This document shows positions 27,707 through 37,522 of a DNA stretch of 64,000 nucleotides, piece after piece. The notes under the pieces were generated by a model. It made no database searches and was not told the DNA's origin. It saw nothing but the letters and a program-made list of their open reading frames with translations. The translations under genes and the position numbers were made by a program. The stretch comes from Chryseobacterium sp. W4I1 (lineage in GTDB: Bacteria; Bacteroidota; Bacteroidia; Flavobacteriales; Weeksellaceae). The number at the start of each line of letters is the position of its first letter. Position 1 is the stretch's first letter. The stretch is taken from NCBI RefSeq assembly GCF_030816115.1, contig NZ_JAUSXQ010000001.1, forward strand, positions 3,410,001 to 3,474,000. The letters are read 5' to 3'.

Positions 27707-30550
27707 ATGAAAAATTTTTTACTAACTTTTCTTCTACTTTTTTCAGCTATAAACTCACTTTCTGCCCAAAGGGATACAGAACATTGGTTTGCTCCTATGG
27801 CTGCAAGAAGTACAAATGTCATTAACCCGCAACAGGCACTGTATTTCTCAACAGATTCCACTACTCCGTTTCCTGTGGAAATTTATAGTAACAATACATT
27901 GCTGGGAACCGTAACCGTTGCAAAAGGGGCGCCTCAGACCTTTACAGTTCCCTTGGGAAGTATTATCACGAGCAATACTTCCGAGCTGTTCACAACAGTA
28001 AATAAGGGACTTTATACTAAAGGTACAAAGCCATATTTTGTAACCCTTAGATTTTCGGTAAGCAGCCACGGAGAGATTCTTACCTCAAAAGGAAAAGCCG
28101 GAATCGGTAAAAAGTTTTATGCGGTAGTTTCACCTATAGAAAACCCGGTTGTTGCACTAAATTTCACGACCGGTGTTATGGCTACTGAAGATAATACTAC
28201 AGTGACTGTTTCAAACTATTCTCCTGACGTTATATTTGCCAACGGATGGACAGGTGTTACCAACCCAACTCTTACATTTACTCTTAATAAAGGCCAGTCC
28301 TACATTGTTGAAGGAGTTGGAGATAAAGCCGGAAATAAAGAGGGCTTCATAGGAGCTAAAATAGAAGCAGACAAGCCTGTTTCGGTGACCAATGGAAATT
28401 TTAACGGGCAGTTTGCCATTATTCCGGCAGGAGGCTACTTTGATGGAGCTGATATTGTAATGGATCAGTCTGTTCCAACAGACAGGCTGGGAAATGAGTT
28501 CGTTCTTGTAAAAGGAAACGGAGACATCAGTGAGAGAATGGAAGATGCTCTGATCGTAGCTACCGAAGGTGGTACACAGGTATTTATTAACAACGGTACA
28601 ACTCCGGCAGTTACTTTAAGTGAAGGAGAAAGCTACAGAGTGAATAAACTTAATAACACCAATTATATCAATCAAGGTAACAATCATTATAATATGTACA
28701 TCAAAACTACCAAAAATGTTTATGTGTACCAATTATTGGCAGGCGTTTCAAACAGTAATGCTACAGTTGGATTCAACTATATTCCGCCTTTGAACTGCTA
28801 TCTTCCAAGGAGAATTGATGAAATTGGAAATATCAATATCCTGCCTCCTACCACCAATAATGTTAAACTGAATATCCTGACAGAGACTGGTGCTGCAGTC
28901 ACTGTAAATGGAGCCACACCTCCTGCAGCTCAGGGACCTTATGTTGTATCAGGAACGTCTTCATGGGTATCTTATTCTGTTCCGAATGTTACAGGAAACG
29001 TTACCATCACCTCATCGAAAGCTGTAACGGCAGGAATTTCAGGAGGAAGTGGTGTAGTAGGTTATGGTGGATATTTTGCAGGATTTTCTTCCATCCCTGT
29101 TATCGCCAAGCAGACCGGTGAATGTATTCCCGGCATTGTGCTTGAAGTAGACGACAGCTTTGATTCTTACCAATGGTACAGAAATAACAATCCTATTTCT
29201 GGTGCCGTATCTAATTCCTATATCCCGACACAATCAGGTGAATATACGGTAAAGATTACCGTAGGATCATGCCCTCCTATAACCACTCCGGTTTATAAAG
29301 TTTTTACTTGTCTTACAGAAACAACATTAAACGAAACAGTATGCGACGGTGTGAAACTGATCGTCCCTACATTTACCAACTCTACTCAGTCTGTAGTACC
29401 CGGAAGCGTTATAATTGTTACGCCTCCTACTAATGGGAATGCAGTGGTTGATCCTACAACTGGGGTGATCTCCTATGCTCCTGCTTATAATTATGTTGGC
29501 CCCGACTCCTTCGTCTACAAATTCTGTGGAAATAACCCTGATTTCACAGACTGTGAGGAAGTGACCTTAAATTTAACTGTTTCGGAAAGCCCTGTGGTCA
29601 ACAATGCGGCTTTAAGAGCTTGCTACCTGGACAACAACCCTGTAACAGGATTATTTAACCTTACCAATGCATCGGTAACGATTCAGCCTGGGGTGACAAA
29701 AAAATATTATCCTTCTCCTACAGATGCTCACAACAGCACCAACGAGATCCTGAATCCAGCTAATTATATCGCTCCTAGCGGTGTGGCTTATGTAAAAGTG
29801 AGCAACGCAAACGGATGTTACAGAATTGCAGAAATTACACTTACCGTTCTTGCTCCTGTAAAGTCTGATGTTCTTGTTGATAAGATAATCTGCGTGGAAG
29901 ATAAAACAACACTTGATGCAGGTCCTGGTTTCAGTGGCTATGAATGGAGTACCGGTGCAACCACCCAAGCTATTCAGAATGCAGGAGTAGGAACTTATTG
30001 GGTAAGGCTGAAAACAGGTGACTGCACCACCCTGCAGACGGTGAAGGTATATGCTTCGGACCAGCCGGTTGTTTCAAATATTGACATTTCAAATACCACA
30101 GTTACGGTATATGCTATAGGTGAAAATCCTCCTTACCAATACTCTCTTGATAATATCCAATGGCAGGATTCCAATATATTTACAGATGTTGCGAGAGGTA
30201 TTTCAGCAGTATATGTAAAAGACGGTTATAATTGTGTCCCTATCAAGGTGGAAATTACCATCCCAAATCTCATCAATGCTATTACACCTAACGATGACGG
30301 TGTCAATGATGTGCTCGACTATTCTCTGTTAGCAGGGAAAAAGAACTTACAGTTTACCATTTATGACCGATATGGAAGCAAAATATTCCAGGGAGATCAA
30401 TTTAATGGGTATAAATGGAACGGAACTCTGGGCGGAAGCAAAAAAGTTTCTACCGGAAACTACTGGTTTGAGATCCACTGGAATGAGCCTGCGGGCAAGC
30501 AGACCGCTGTAAAATATACAGGCTGGATTCTGGTAAAAAGCAGAGAATAA
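27707..30550 (+). CDS. T9SS type B secreted protein with IgGFc-binding-like N-terminus (copy 2)
   Basis: The 947-residue paralogue of the preceding gene has the same order of parts. These are a signal peptide (ending LSAQ), the DTEHWFAPMAARS start of the IgGFc-binding-like domain, MDQSVPTDRLGNEFVLVKGN, Ig-like modules, a module with DAGPGFSGYEWSTGATT, and a type B sorting domain (NAITPNDDGVNDVLDYSLLA, then YDRYGSKIF). Much of the N-terminal half is nearly residue-for-residue alike to copy 1, whereas the middle modules have drifted. It is most likely a cell-surface or secreted adhesin-like protein sent out by the type IX system. Confidence 0.9.
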   Translation: MKNFLLTFLLLFSAINSLSAQRDTEHWFAPMAARSTNVINPQQALYFSTDSTTPFPVEIYSNNTLLGTVTVAKGAPQTFTVPLGSIITSNTSELFTTVNKGLYTKGTKPYFVTLRFSVSSHGEILTSKGKAGIGKKFYAVVSPIENPVVALNFTTGVMATEDNTTVTVSNYSPDVIFANGWTGVTNPTLTFTLNKGQSYIVEGVGDKAGNKEGFIGAKIEADKPVSVTNGNFNGQFAIIPAGGYFDGADIVMDQSVPTDRLGNEFVLVKGNGDISERMEDALIVATEGGTQVFINNGTTPAVTLSEGESYRVNKLNNTNYINQGNNHYNMYIKTTKNVYVYQLLAGVSNSNATVGFNYIPPLNCYLPRRIDEIGNINILPPTTNNVKLNILTETGAAVTVNGATPPAAQGPYVVSGTSSWVSYSVPNVTGNVTITSSKAVTAGISGGSGVVGYGGYFAGFSSIPVIAKQTGECIPGIVLEVDDSFDSYQWYRNNNPISGAVSNSYIPTQSGEYTVKITVGSCPPITTPVYKVFTCLTETTLNETVCDGVKLIVPTFTNSTQSVVPGSVIIVTPPTNGNAVVDPTTGVISYAPAYNYVGPDSFVYKFCGNNPDFTDCEEVTLNLTVSESPVVNNAALRACYLDNNPVTGLFNLTNASVTIQPGVTKKYYPSPTDAHNSTNEILNPANYIAPSGVAYVKVSNANGCYRIAEITLTVLAPVKSDVLVDKIICVEDKTTLDAGPGFSGYEWSTGATTQAIQNAGVGTYWVRLKTGDCTTLQTVKVYASDQPVVSNIDISNTTVTVYAIGENPPYQYSLDNIQWQDSNIFTDVARGISAVYVKDGYNCVPIKVEITIPNLINAITPNDDGVNDVLDYSLLAGKKNLQFTIYDRYGSKIFQGDQFNGYKWNGTLGGSKKVSTGNYWFEIHWNEPAGKQTAVKYTGWILVKSRE

Positions 30551-30571
30551 TAATTGAAAAATATAAGTTTC

Positions 30572-30603
30572 AAAACCGCAATTTTTTTATTGCGGTTTTT
30601 TTA
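30572..30603 (+). terminator. terminator of T9SS giant copy 2
   Basis: AAAACCGCAAT (30572-30582) pairs with ATTGCGGTTTT (30589-30599) and is followed by further T residues. Its core equals that of the copy 1 terminator. Confidence 0.92.
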
Positions 30604-30636
30604 TTAATTTTCGAAGTAATCAATTCTTTTTATTAT

Positions 30637-30644
30637 TAAATTTG
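30637..30644 (+). promoter_or_regulatory. -7 box of T9SS giant copy 3
   Basis: TAAATTTG matches TAnnTTTG and ends 19 nt before the ATG at 30664. Confidence 0.55.
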
Positions 30645-30663
30645 TGTTAAACTCACTATCTGA

Positions 30664-33600
30664 ATGAAGAAAATTTTATCTTTTTTATTTATACTTTGTT
30701 TTTTCACCTTAAACCTTGCTCAATTAGACCGGGAACATTGGTTTGCACCTATGGTAGACAGAACAACAAATCCCAACCCCTACCAAAAATTATACTTATC
30801 GACTAATAGAACGACACCTTTTCCTGTCAGCATATATAACAACAATGTGTTGATCGGTACGGTAACTATTAGTAAAAATAGTCCCCAAAAATTTGATGTC
30901 TTAAGAACCTATATTATTACTTCCAATCAGGCAAATTTATTTACCCCCACAACCAAAGGGTTATACCTAAAGGCAGAATTCCCTTTTTATGCCAACCTGA
31001 GATTTTCTGTATTTAATCACGCTGAGATTATTACTTCAAAAGGAATTTCTTCGACGGGAAAAAACTTTCATGTAGCCTATGCACCCATTAAGGTCATCAA
31101 TCCCATCTTAAATTTTATGACCAGTATTCTTGCCACTGAAGATAATACAACGGTTACAGTCAGTGGTTATAAGCCAGCCGTTGAATTTTCAAACGGAACG
31201 ACAGGAGTTACTAATCCTACTATGACTTTTAGCCTCAATAAAGGTCAGTCTTATATGATTGACGGAAAAGGCTCCATCGCTGGAAATTCTGACGGCTTCA
31301 TTGGTGCAAAGATCAGTTCAAACAAACCGGTAAATGTAACCAACGGAAATTTTAACGGACAGTATGCAGGAAACTTTATAAGCAGCTCTGATATTTTAAT
31401 GGATCAGTCTGTGCCGGTGGAAAAACTGGGAACAGAATTTGCCCTTGTTAAAGGCAATGGGAGCATAACATCCAATATGGAAACAGTTCTGGTTATTGCT
31501 ACGGAAAATAATACACAAATTTTTGTAAATGATGAGATACCACCTCTCGCCACTTTAAATGTCGGTGAATATTTTATAATTCCAAGTTCCAAATATAAGC
31601 TTCAAGGAAACAACCATTATAATCTTTATCTAAAAACGTCTAAAAATGCTTATGTCTATCAACTACTCGCTGGAGCGGCTTCGACAAGTGAGATTGCTAC
31701 GGGTGGATTCAATTTTATTCCTGCCCTGAACTGCTATCTACCAAAACAGATCAATGAATTAGGGCTTATCGATGAAAATTTTGTTCATTCTAATGCCAAT
31801 CCATCAGGGGTTCTCAATATTCCAACAAAATTGAATCTCATTACAGAAAAAGGAGCTAACGTCACTGTAAATAATGTTATTCCTCCAGCTTCAACCGGTC
31901 CTTTTAATATGACCGGCACCAACAACTGGGTCACTTATGGCATTCCTAATGTAACAGGAACAATCACGATAGTTTCAGATAAAGCGATCACAGCTGGGAT
32001 CAATGCAGGAAGTGATGCGGTAGGATATGGAGGCTTTTTTGCAGGTTTTCCAACTCAGCCTGTTATCTTAAGGTCTGGGGGGACATGCGTTCCAGGTATT
32101 GTGCTCACGGTAGACCCGGTTATTTATGACACCTATCAGTGGTATGTGAATGGAAATCTTATTTCAGGAGCAACAGGATCCTCCATTACTCCCACACAAT
32201 CAGGATATTACACCTGTTCAGTAACGATGGGAAGATGTGCTCCTTTGGTGACAGAGCAGTTTAAAGTACTGAACTGTACTAAGCTTAGTACTTCATCTTA
32301 TAATGTATGTAACACACAAACTGTTATTCCCCAATTCACTAGCTCAACACAAACTCCGGTACCTTCAACAGTTTCCATTGTTACAGCTCCTACTTTAGGC
32401 ACAGCAGTAATAGATCCTGTAACAGGCATCATTAACTATACCGTTACCACACCCGGAACTCCGGGAACAGATACTTTCACCTATACATTCTGTGGAGACG
32501 ACCCTGTTTTTACGGATTGTGAAACGGTAACTGTTACTCTTAATATTCTTGCCCTTACGGTCATGAATGTAACACTTCATGAATGCGATATTAACGGACA
32601 AGGAACATTTGACCTTACTTCCGCTAATGTAACGAACAATTCGCCAGTAAGTATTACCTACTACCCAACCATGGCAGATGCCATTACAGAAAATCCGGGT
32701 GCGCTAATCACAGGAGCAAATGCTTACACAGCTCCGAATGGCACCATTGTGTATGCTGTCGTAAAAAATAATATAGGCTGTAAAAGTATAGCTCAGATCA
32801 CTCTTTCTTTGTACAATCTGGCTGTAGTAACAAACAACTACAACGGTATTTTCTGTGATGATAATATGGATGGAACCGTTACCGTTATACTATCTAATGT
32901 AACAGGCATTGTTCTTAACAACCCAGCCTATTTTACCAATGTAAGATATTACGCTTCACTTGCTGATGCCAATGCTGGCAATAACAATACACTTCCTAAC
33001 AACTGGAGCTATACAGCTACCACAACGATCTACATAAGAGTAGAATCTCCAGATGGTTGCGCTGTTGTTGTGAAGCCATTACAGTTCAGTATAGGAGCCA
33101 GAATTCCTTTGATAACAACGTCTGTAGTTACCAGCATTTGTGATGATGACCTGGACGGAATAAAAACAGTTAATCTGGCACAATTCATACCTCAGTTTAC
33201 TGCAGACCCGAATGTTACCTATACCTTCCATGGAACGCTGGCCGATGCACAGAATGACACGAATGCAATATCAGCAACAATAAATATTACCGGAACGCAG
33301 ATCTTTTATATCAGATTCGAGAAAAACGGTATATGTCCAGAAGTAGGATCTGTGAAAATAACAGTAAAAAAACCCAAGAAATCAGATCTTTTAAAAGATA
33401 AGATCATCTGTCCTAAAGCAACTACGACTTTAGATGCTGGTCCCGGATTTGAAAAATACTTGTGGAGCACAGGAGCTACTTCTCCTTCTATTACCAATGT
33501 TCCTGTAGGAAGTTACTGGGTGGAACTTACCTTTAATGGATGTGTTTACAAGCAGTATGTTACTGTTACAGAGTCTCCTATTCCGATGATCACTTCTATC

Positions 33601-34059
33601 GAAATTAATGGAAGTACGGTAACAGTTGGAGTAAGCGGCGGTACACCTCCTTATGAGTATTCTCTGGATGGGGTAACCTGGCAGTTTTCAAACGTTTTCT
33701 ACAATGTACCACGGGGTGGACATAGTGTTTTTGTAAAAGACTCAAATTTCTGTGAAGAAGTTACAAAGCCCTTTGCTATTATCAACCTGATCAATACGAT
33801 TACTCCTAATGGAGACGGACATAATGAAGAGATCAATTATTCAGCTTTAATGAGCAATACTAATCTGGAATTCAGAATATTTGACCGTTACGGATCTGAA
33901 ATCTTCAGAGGAAGTCCAAGCAACAGATACACTTGGGACGGAAGATTAGGTGGAAGGCCTGTACCTACAGCTACTTACTGGTATTATATTAGCTGGACAG
34001 AATATGGCACAGGAATTTCTGTAAAATACACGAGCTGGCTGCTTTTAAAAAATAAATAG
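30664..34059 (+). CDS. T9SS type B secreted protein with IgGFc-binding-like N-terminus (copy 3, expanded)
   Basis: At 1131 residues this is the longest and most diverged of the three paralogues. It keeps the signal peptide, the REHWFAPMVDRTT start, MDQSVPVEKLGTEFALVKGN and the type B sorting domain (NTITPNGDGHNEEINYSALM, then FDRYGSEIFRG). The additional length comes from the middle: a ~95-residue module starting with Cys-Asp and containing a YY or TF stretch plus ADAxxxxN occurs three times (near residues 640, 735 and 825), where copies 1 and 2 have one. No terminator hairpin is evident after it. Confidence 0.9.
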   Translation: MKKILSFLFILCFFTLNLAQLDREHWFAPMVDRTTNPNPYQKLYLSTNRTTPFPVSIYNNNVLIGTVTISKNSPQKFDVLRTYIITSNQANLFTPTTKGLYLKAEFPFYANLRFSVFNHAEIITSKGISSTGKNFHVAYAPIKVINPILNFMTSILATEDNTTVTVSGYKPAVEFSNGTTGVTNPTMTFSLNKGQSYMIDGKGSIAGNSDGFIGAKISSNKPVNVTNGNFNGQYAGNFISSSDILMDQSVPVEKLGTEFALVKGNGSITSNMETVLVIATENNTQIFVNDEIPPLATLNVGEYFIIPSSKYKLQGNNHYNLYLKTSKNAYVYQLLAGAASTSEIATGGFNFIPALNCYLPKQINELGLIDENFVHSNANPSGVLNIPTKLNLITEKGANVTVNNVIPPASTGPFNMTGTNNWVTYGIPNVTGTITIVSDKAITAGINAGSDAVGYGGFFAGFPTQPVILRSGGTCVPGIVLTVDPVIYDTYQWYVNGNLISGATGSSITPTQSGYYTCSVTMGRCAPLVTEQFKVLNCTKLSTSSYNVCNTQTVIPQFTSSTQTPVPSTVSIVTAPTLGTAVIDPVTGIINYTVTTPGTPGTDTFTYTFCGDDPVFTDCETVTVTLNILALTVMNVTLHECDINGQGTFDLTSANVTNNSPVSITYYPTMADAITENPGALITGANAYTAPNGTIVYAVVKNNIGCKSIAQITLSLYNLAVVTNNYNGIFCDDNMDGTVTVILSNVTGIVLNNPAYFTNVRYYASLADANAGNNNTLPNNWSYTATTTIYIRVESPDGCAVVVKPLQFSIGARIPLITTSVVTSICDDDLDGIKTVNLAQFIPQFTADPNVTYTFHGTLADAQNDTNAISATINITGTQIFYIRFEKNGICPEVGSVKITVKKPKKSDLLKDKIICPKATTTLDAGPGFEKYLWSTGATSPSITNVPVGSYWVELTFNGCVYKQYVTVTESPIPMITSIEINGSTVTVGVSGGTPPYEYSLDGVTWQFSNVFYNVPRGGHSVFVKDSNFCEEVTKPFAIINLINTITPNGDGHNEEINYSALMSNTNLEFRIFDRYGSEIFRGSPSNRYTWDGRLGGRPVPTATYWYYISWTEYGTGISVKYTSWLLLKNK

Positions 34060-34240
34060 CTTGGTTTAACAAAATATTTATTGTCTTTTAGCTAAAATAG
34101 TATGGTTTTACCTGCAATTCATCTGTATACTTTTAATTTATTTAAGTTTATAACATTCATTAACAGTTTAATGTTAAAGTTTAATATAACTTTAACCAGT
34201 AATTACCATCTAAACAGGTATAAATTGTTGTATTTCTGCG

Positions 34241-34248
34241 TAATTTTG
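34241..34248 (+). promoter_or_regulatory. -7 box upstream of carboxypeptidase-regulatory-like gene
   Basis: TAATTTTG matches TAnnTTTG and ends 10 nt before the ATG at 34259, so the 5' leader would be only a few nucleotides. Confidence 0.5.
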
Positions 34249-34258
34249 CCCCAATTAT

Positions 34259-35047
34259 ATGAAGAAGCTAATTACCCTATTAATGCTGGTTTTTCTAGCA
34301 AAAGTCAGTGCACAGATATATTCCGGAGATGTATTTTTAAGAGACAATTCTATCTTGTATCTCAATCAGGTTTATGTAACCAATCTGAATACCCAGAAAA
34401 CAGTGCTTACTGACTACAATGGTAGTTATAATATTCCTGCAGTTCCCGGTGATGTGATCCGTTTTACATCCATCGTTACAGAGCGGAAAGATATCAGGCT
34501 TACTCCCGAGATGATACAGCAGAAAAATTTAATTGAATTAAAAATTGCATATTACGAGATCCAGGAAATTGTACTCAGCAGGTTCAAGCCTACGGGAAAT
34601 CTAAGGTATGATGTAAATTCTATAAGAAAAGTAGATAAGGCTCTGGCTCTGAAAAAAGTAATCGGACTTCCTGAACCAAAAGGCGACGGAACATCTCCTG
34701 AACTTCCGGTTGCGGGATTAAGGGATGGTGGACTTACTTTCAGCCTGGAGAGTATTTATGATATACTTTCGGGGGACAGAAAGAAAAAACAAAGGTATAT
34801 GGCCTACGAAAGGATGAATAATTCTGTGAGTCAGATCAAGAATTATTTGGGCAAAGATTATTTTGCAAAATTCAAAATTCCTGAAAACCTGATTGACAAT
34901 TTCCTTCAGTTTGTCTATACTTCAGAAAATATCGAAGCATATGTACTTGCCGGCAATTTTGAGGCGATCAAAATACCTATCGAAAAATACCTGCCAATCT
35001 ATCAGAAGAGACTTAAAACCTCCAACCTCCAAGAGGTAATTAAATAG
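34259..35047 (+). CDS. secreted carboxypeptidase-like regulatory domain protein
   Basis: The 262-residue protein has a signal peptide ending KVSAQ. The first ~90 mature residues look like a CarboxypepD_reg-like beta sandwich: VYVTNLNTQKTVLTDYNGSY and IPAVPGDVIRFTSIVTERKD, as in the N-terminal plug-extension of TonB-dependent receptors. The remaining part is helical and Lys-rich. Such stand-alone proteins are frequent in Flavobacteriia and lie in the periplasm or outer membrane; the role is unknown. It has its own -7 box and a strong terminator. Confidence 0.8.
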   Translation: MKKLITLLMLVFLAKVSAQIYSGDVFLRDNSILYLNQVYVTNLNTQKTVLTDYNGSYNIPAVPGDVIRFTSIVTERKDIRLTPEMIQQKNLIELKIAYYEIQEIVLSRFKPTGNLRYDVNSIRKVDKALALKKVIGLPEPKGDGTSPELPVAGLRDGGLTFSLESIYDILSGDRKKKQRYMAYERMNNSVSQIKNYLGKDYFAKFKIPENLIDNFLQFVYTSENIEAYVLAGNFEAIKIPIEKYLPIYQKRLKTSNLQEVIK

Positions 35048-35069
35048 ATTTTTAATAACAATAACTTTA

Positions 35070-35115
35070 AAGAAATGTATACTATATAAAATTTATGGTA
35101 TACATTTCTTTTTTT
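35070..35115 (+). terminator. terminator after the carboxypeptidase-regulatory-like gene
   Basis: A perfect 13-bp stem (35070-35082 with 35098-35110, core AATGTATAC) with a 15-nt loop is followed by a T tract. Confidence 0.88.
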
Positions 35116-35250
35116 GTTTAAAATATGCTTAATTTCATGTCACAATTAAACGTTTAAAATAAAAACAGCAGGATGTCGTTATTATGGAGAAAACTAATTG
35201 GCCAAACACAGATTAAGAAAAGCTTCAACCTTTTTAATTAATATTTGTCA

Positions 35251-36024
35251 ATGAAAAAATTACTTTTACTTTTTATTTCCATTCTTTCCTTCAACATATC
35301 TGCGCAGAAAAAGGGGAAAGATTATACCAATATTATAAAGAGCAAAAACATTTACGAGATCAATGCATTTCTGAGAGATGCACACCCGGATGATCCCCGG
35401 AGATCTGTCCTGAAGCCGAGGGTAATGGAACTGATGACACAATATATCAAGGATGCCCATCCCGCTGACCAAAAAGTGAAAGACATGCAGGAAATGCTTG
35501 CCCTGCTGAAAAGAAGACCATCTACAAAGATCAGCTTCGATGAAATGAATGCCATTATCAAACAGAAACAGATCGCCAAATACAAGGCAGAACTTGCCGC
35601 AAAACAACCAACTGTAGTCTATACTCCAAGTAATGCACAGAACACATTTGTTGTCAATACATCAGCCAATGCCGCTGTTCCGAATGCAGAGGCCGACGAA
35701 TTCAATCTACTGATGGCAGTAAATCCTGTGGAACACAAAAACAGAACCGTAAAAATATTAAACTCACTGTTTGATAACGATCCCAACTCCAAGGAGAGTA
35801 TTGTTCTGATCAAAAATAATTCAGACTGCAATATTATTGTGAGAATGGAAGGGGTTGGAACTACCAAATACAGGCTTGCTATCCCTGCCCATGATGAAAG
35901 TTCTATTGTTATAACCAAAGGACAATATCTTTTCACCAGTCTGGTCTGCGGGGCACAGTATGCCTCACAAAAAACTATCGAAAAAGCCATTATGGTGGCA
36001 CTGGGAAGTTCTGCAACACAATAG
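35251..36024 (+). CDS. secreted protein, paralogue family member 2
   Basis: I place the start at ATG 35251 (257 residues), since the TTG two codons upstream is less likely. A signal peptide ends NISAQ. The N-terminal half shares NIIKSKNIYEINAFLRDAHP with the 36819 gene (NEILKSTNIKEIEEYLRKAHP), so these two are the closest pair. The C-terminal domain has the family core NNSDCNIIVRMEG, the Pro-Ala-His turn and YLFTSLVCGAQYASQK. The conserved Cys pair suggests a folded periplasmic or secreted domain. Its function is unknown. trmB follows about 100 nt downstream in the same direction. Confidence 0.8.
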   Translation: MKKLLLLFISILSFNISAQKKGKDYTNIIKSKNIYEINAFLRDAHPDDPRRSVLKPRVMELMTQYIKDAHPADQKVKDMQEMLALLKRRPSTKISFDEMNAIIKQKQIAKYKAELAAKQPTVVYTPSNAQNTFVVNTSANAAVPNAEADEFNLLMAVNPVEHKNRTVKILNSLFDNDPNSKESIVLIKNNSDCNIIVRMEGVGTTKYRLAIPAHDESSIVITKGQYLFTSLVCGAQYASQKTIEKAIMVALGSSATQ

Positions 36025-36094
36025 ACGGAAAGCAAATATTCTAAGCACAACTCTTTTATATGTAAAAGGCAGGGCAATCTATGTAAAATTTGCT

Positions 36095-36102
36095 TATTTT
36101 TG
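36095..36102 (+). promoter_or_regulatory. -7 box of trmB
   Basis: TATTTTTG matches TAnnTTTG and ends 21 nt before ATG 36124, which decides that start over the TTG at 36100 lying within the box. Confidence 0.6.
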
Positions 36103-36123
36103 CGGGATTTTATAAATGATTCG

Positions 36124-36801
36124 ATGGGCAAAAATAAATTAGCAAGATTCGCTGAAAACAAGACATTACCAAACGTTATCCAGCCTACAAGAGAGGATGC
36201 CATCAATGGTATTTCCCTGAAAGGAAACTGGAGAAAAGATTTCTTCAAGAATGAAAATCCGATCGTTCTGGAGCTTGGCTGTGGAAAAGGAGAATATTCT
36301 GTAGGACTTGCGAAAACATTCCCTGAAAAAAACTTCATCGGAATAGATATTAAGGGGGCAAGGTTCTGGTTCGGAGCTAAAGAAGCTGTGGAAAATGGCA
36401 TGAATAACGTGGCCTTCCTAAGAACACAGATCGAACTTGTAGATCATTTTTTTGCCGAAAACGAAGTTGATGAAATCTGGATCACATTCCCCGATCCACA
36501 GATCAAATACAAACGTACCAAGCACAGGCTTACGCATCCCGACTTTTTAGAACGATATAAAAAGTTTCTGAAGCCAGGCGGCATTATTCATTTAAAAACC
36601 GATTCTGAATTCCTTCATGGTTATACATTAGGATATCTGCAGGGCGCAGGCTATGAAATTATTTCAGCTCATCACGATATTTACGGTGCTCCTGAATATG
36701 ATCCCGGTACGGAACACCTTAGAGACATAAAAACCTATTACGAAGAACTTTTTTCAGCAAAAGGAAAAACAATAACCTATATAAAATTCCGGATAAGCTG
36801 A
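36124..36801 (+). CDS. trmB: tRNA (guanine-N7-)-methyltransferase
   Basis: The 225-residue SAM-dependent enzyme methylates N7 of G46 in tRNA. The SAM-binding motif is VLELGCGKGEYSVGLAK, followed by NFIGIDIKGARFWFGAKEA. The family motif ITFPDPQIKYKRTKHRL carries the catalytic Asp and RNA-contacting basic residues, and PGGIIHLKTDSEF is near the end. ATG 36124 is chosen because the -7 box overlaps the upstream TTG. It sits between two members of the secreted paralogue family, with which it shares no obvious function. Confidence 0.95.
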   Translation: MGKNKLARFAENKTLPNVIQPTREDAINGISLKGNWRKDFFKNENPIVLELGCGKGEYSVGLAKTFPEKNFIGIDIKGARFWFGAKEAVENGMNNVAFLRTQIELVDHFFAENEVDEIWITFPDPQIKYKRTKHRLTHPDFLERYKKFLKPGGIIHLKTDSEFLHGYTLGYLQGAGYEIISAHHDIYGAPEYDPGTEHLRDIKTYYEELFSAKGKTITYIKFRIS

Positions 36802-36818
36802 TGGAATAAACCAAATTG

Positions 36819-37514
36819 ATGAAAAAAACTTTAATGACCCTCCTCTTCATTTTCCTGATTTCGGGTTTTACTTCTGCGCAGAAGTCACAGAAAAAAAACA
36901 ATGAGATCCTGAAAAGCACAAATATCAAAGAAATTGAAGAGTACCTCAGAAAGGCACATCCCGAAGACCCTAAAAGGATGGTGCTAAAACCCAAACTCAT
37001 CGCTCTGAAGAACGCTGAATGGACAAAAGGTGCCAAATCTTCCAAACCCATGGAAGCCAGGCCCGTAATGACTGATATTCCGAACAGATTCATGAGGAAC
37101 TCAAGCTCTAATGATGCGGAAGAATTTAAAAAACTTCTTGCAGAAACCTCTGATCAGCACAAAGAAAAAACAGTAAAGCTTCTGAACGCTATGTTTGATG
37201 AAGATATTACCTCAAAAGAGGCTGTACTTCTGTTTAGAAATAATTCAGACTGTAATATTGTTCTGAGAATTGAGGGAAAAGATTTTTACAATCTGGCAGT
37301 TCCCGCCCATGGAGAGAATTTCATTGTCCTCAACAAAGGTTCATACAGCCTAAACAGTAATGTCTGCGATGTAAGATACTCTTCTCAGAAAGATATAAAA
37401 AAAAGTATATTTTTAGTGATTGAAAATCCGGGCTCCCCTAAACATGAAACAGTGAAAGATCCAAAGGAAATGGCACCGGTAAAACCAACAAAAAAGAAAA
37501 GATTAAAAAAATAA
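36819..37514 (+). CDS. secreted protein, paralogue family member 3
   Basis: Starting at ATG 36819 (231 residues), 17 nt after trmB, the product has a signal peptide ending TSAQ. It then has the NEILKSTNIKEIEEYLRKAHP stretch shared with the 35251 gene. The C-terminal family core is NNSDCNIVLRIEGKDFYNL, PAHGENFIVLNKGSYSLNS and NVCDVRYSSQK. The C terminus ends in a Lys-rich tail (KPTKKKRLKK). The gene is probably co-transcribed with trmB and the next gene. Function is unknown. Confidence 0.78.
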   Translation: MKKTLMTLLFIFLISGFTSAQKSQKKNNEILKSTNIKEIEEYLRKAHPEDPKRMVLKPKLIALKNAEWTKGAKSSKPMEARPVMTDIPNRFMRNSSSNDAEEFKKLLAETSDQHKEKTVKLLNAMFDEDITSKEAVLLFRNNSDCNIVLRIEGKDFYNLAVPAHGENFIVLNKGSYSLNSNVCDVRYSSQKDIKKSIFLVIENPGSPKHETVKDPKEMAPVKPTKKKRLKK

Positions 37515-37522
37515 TAGCTGGT

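Noticed and set aside
36100..36123. TTG start for trmB
   Set aside because: The TTG lies in the -7 promoter box, so it cannot be in the mRNA; ATG 36124 matches the family start.
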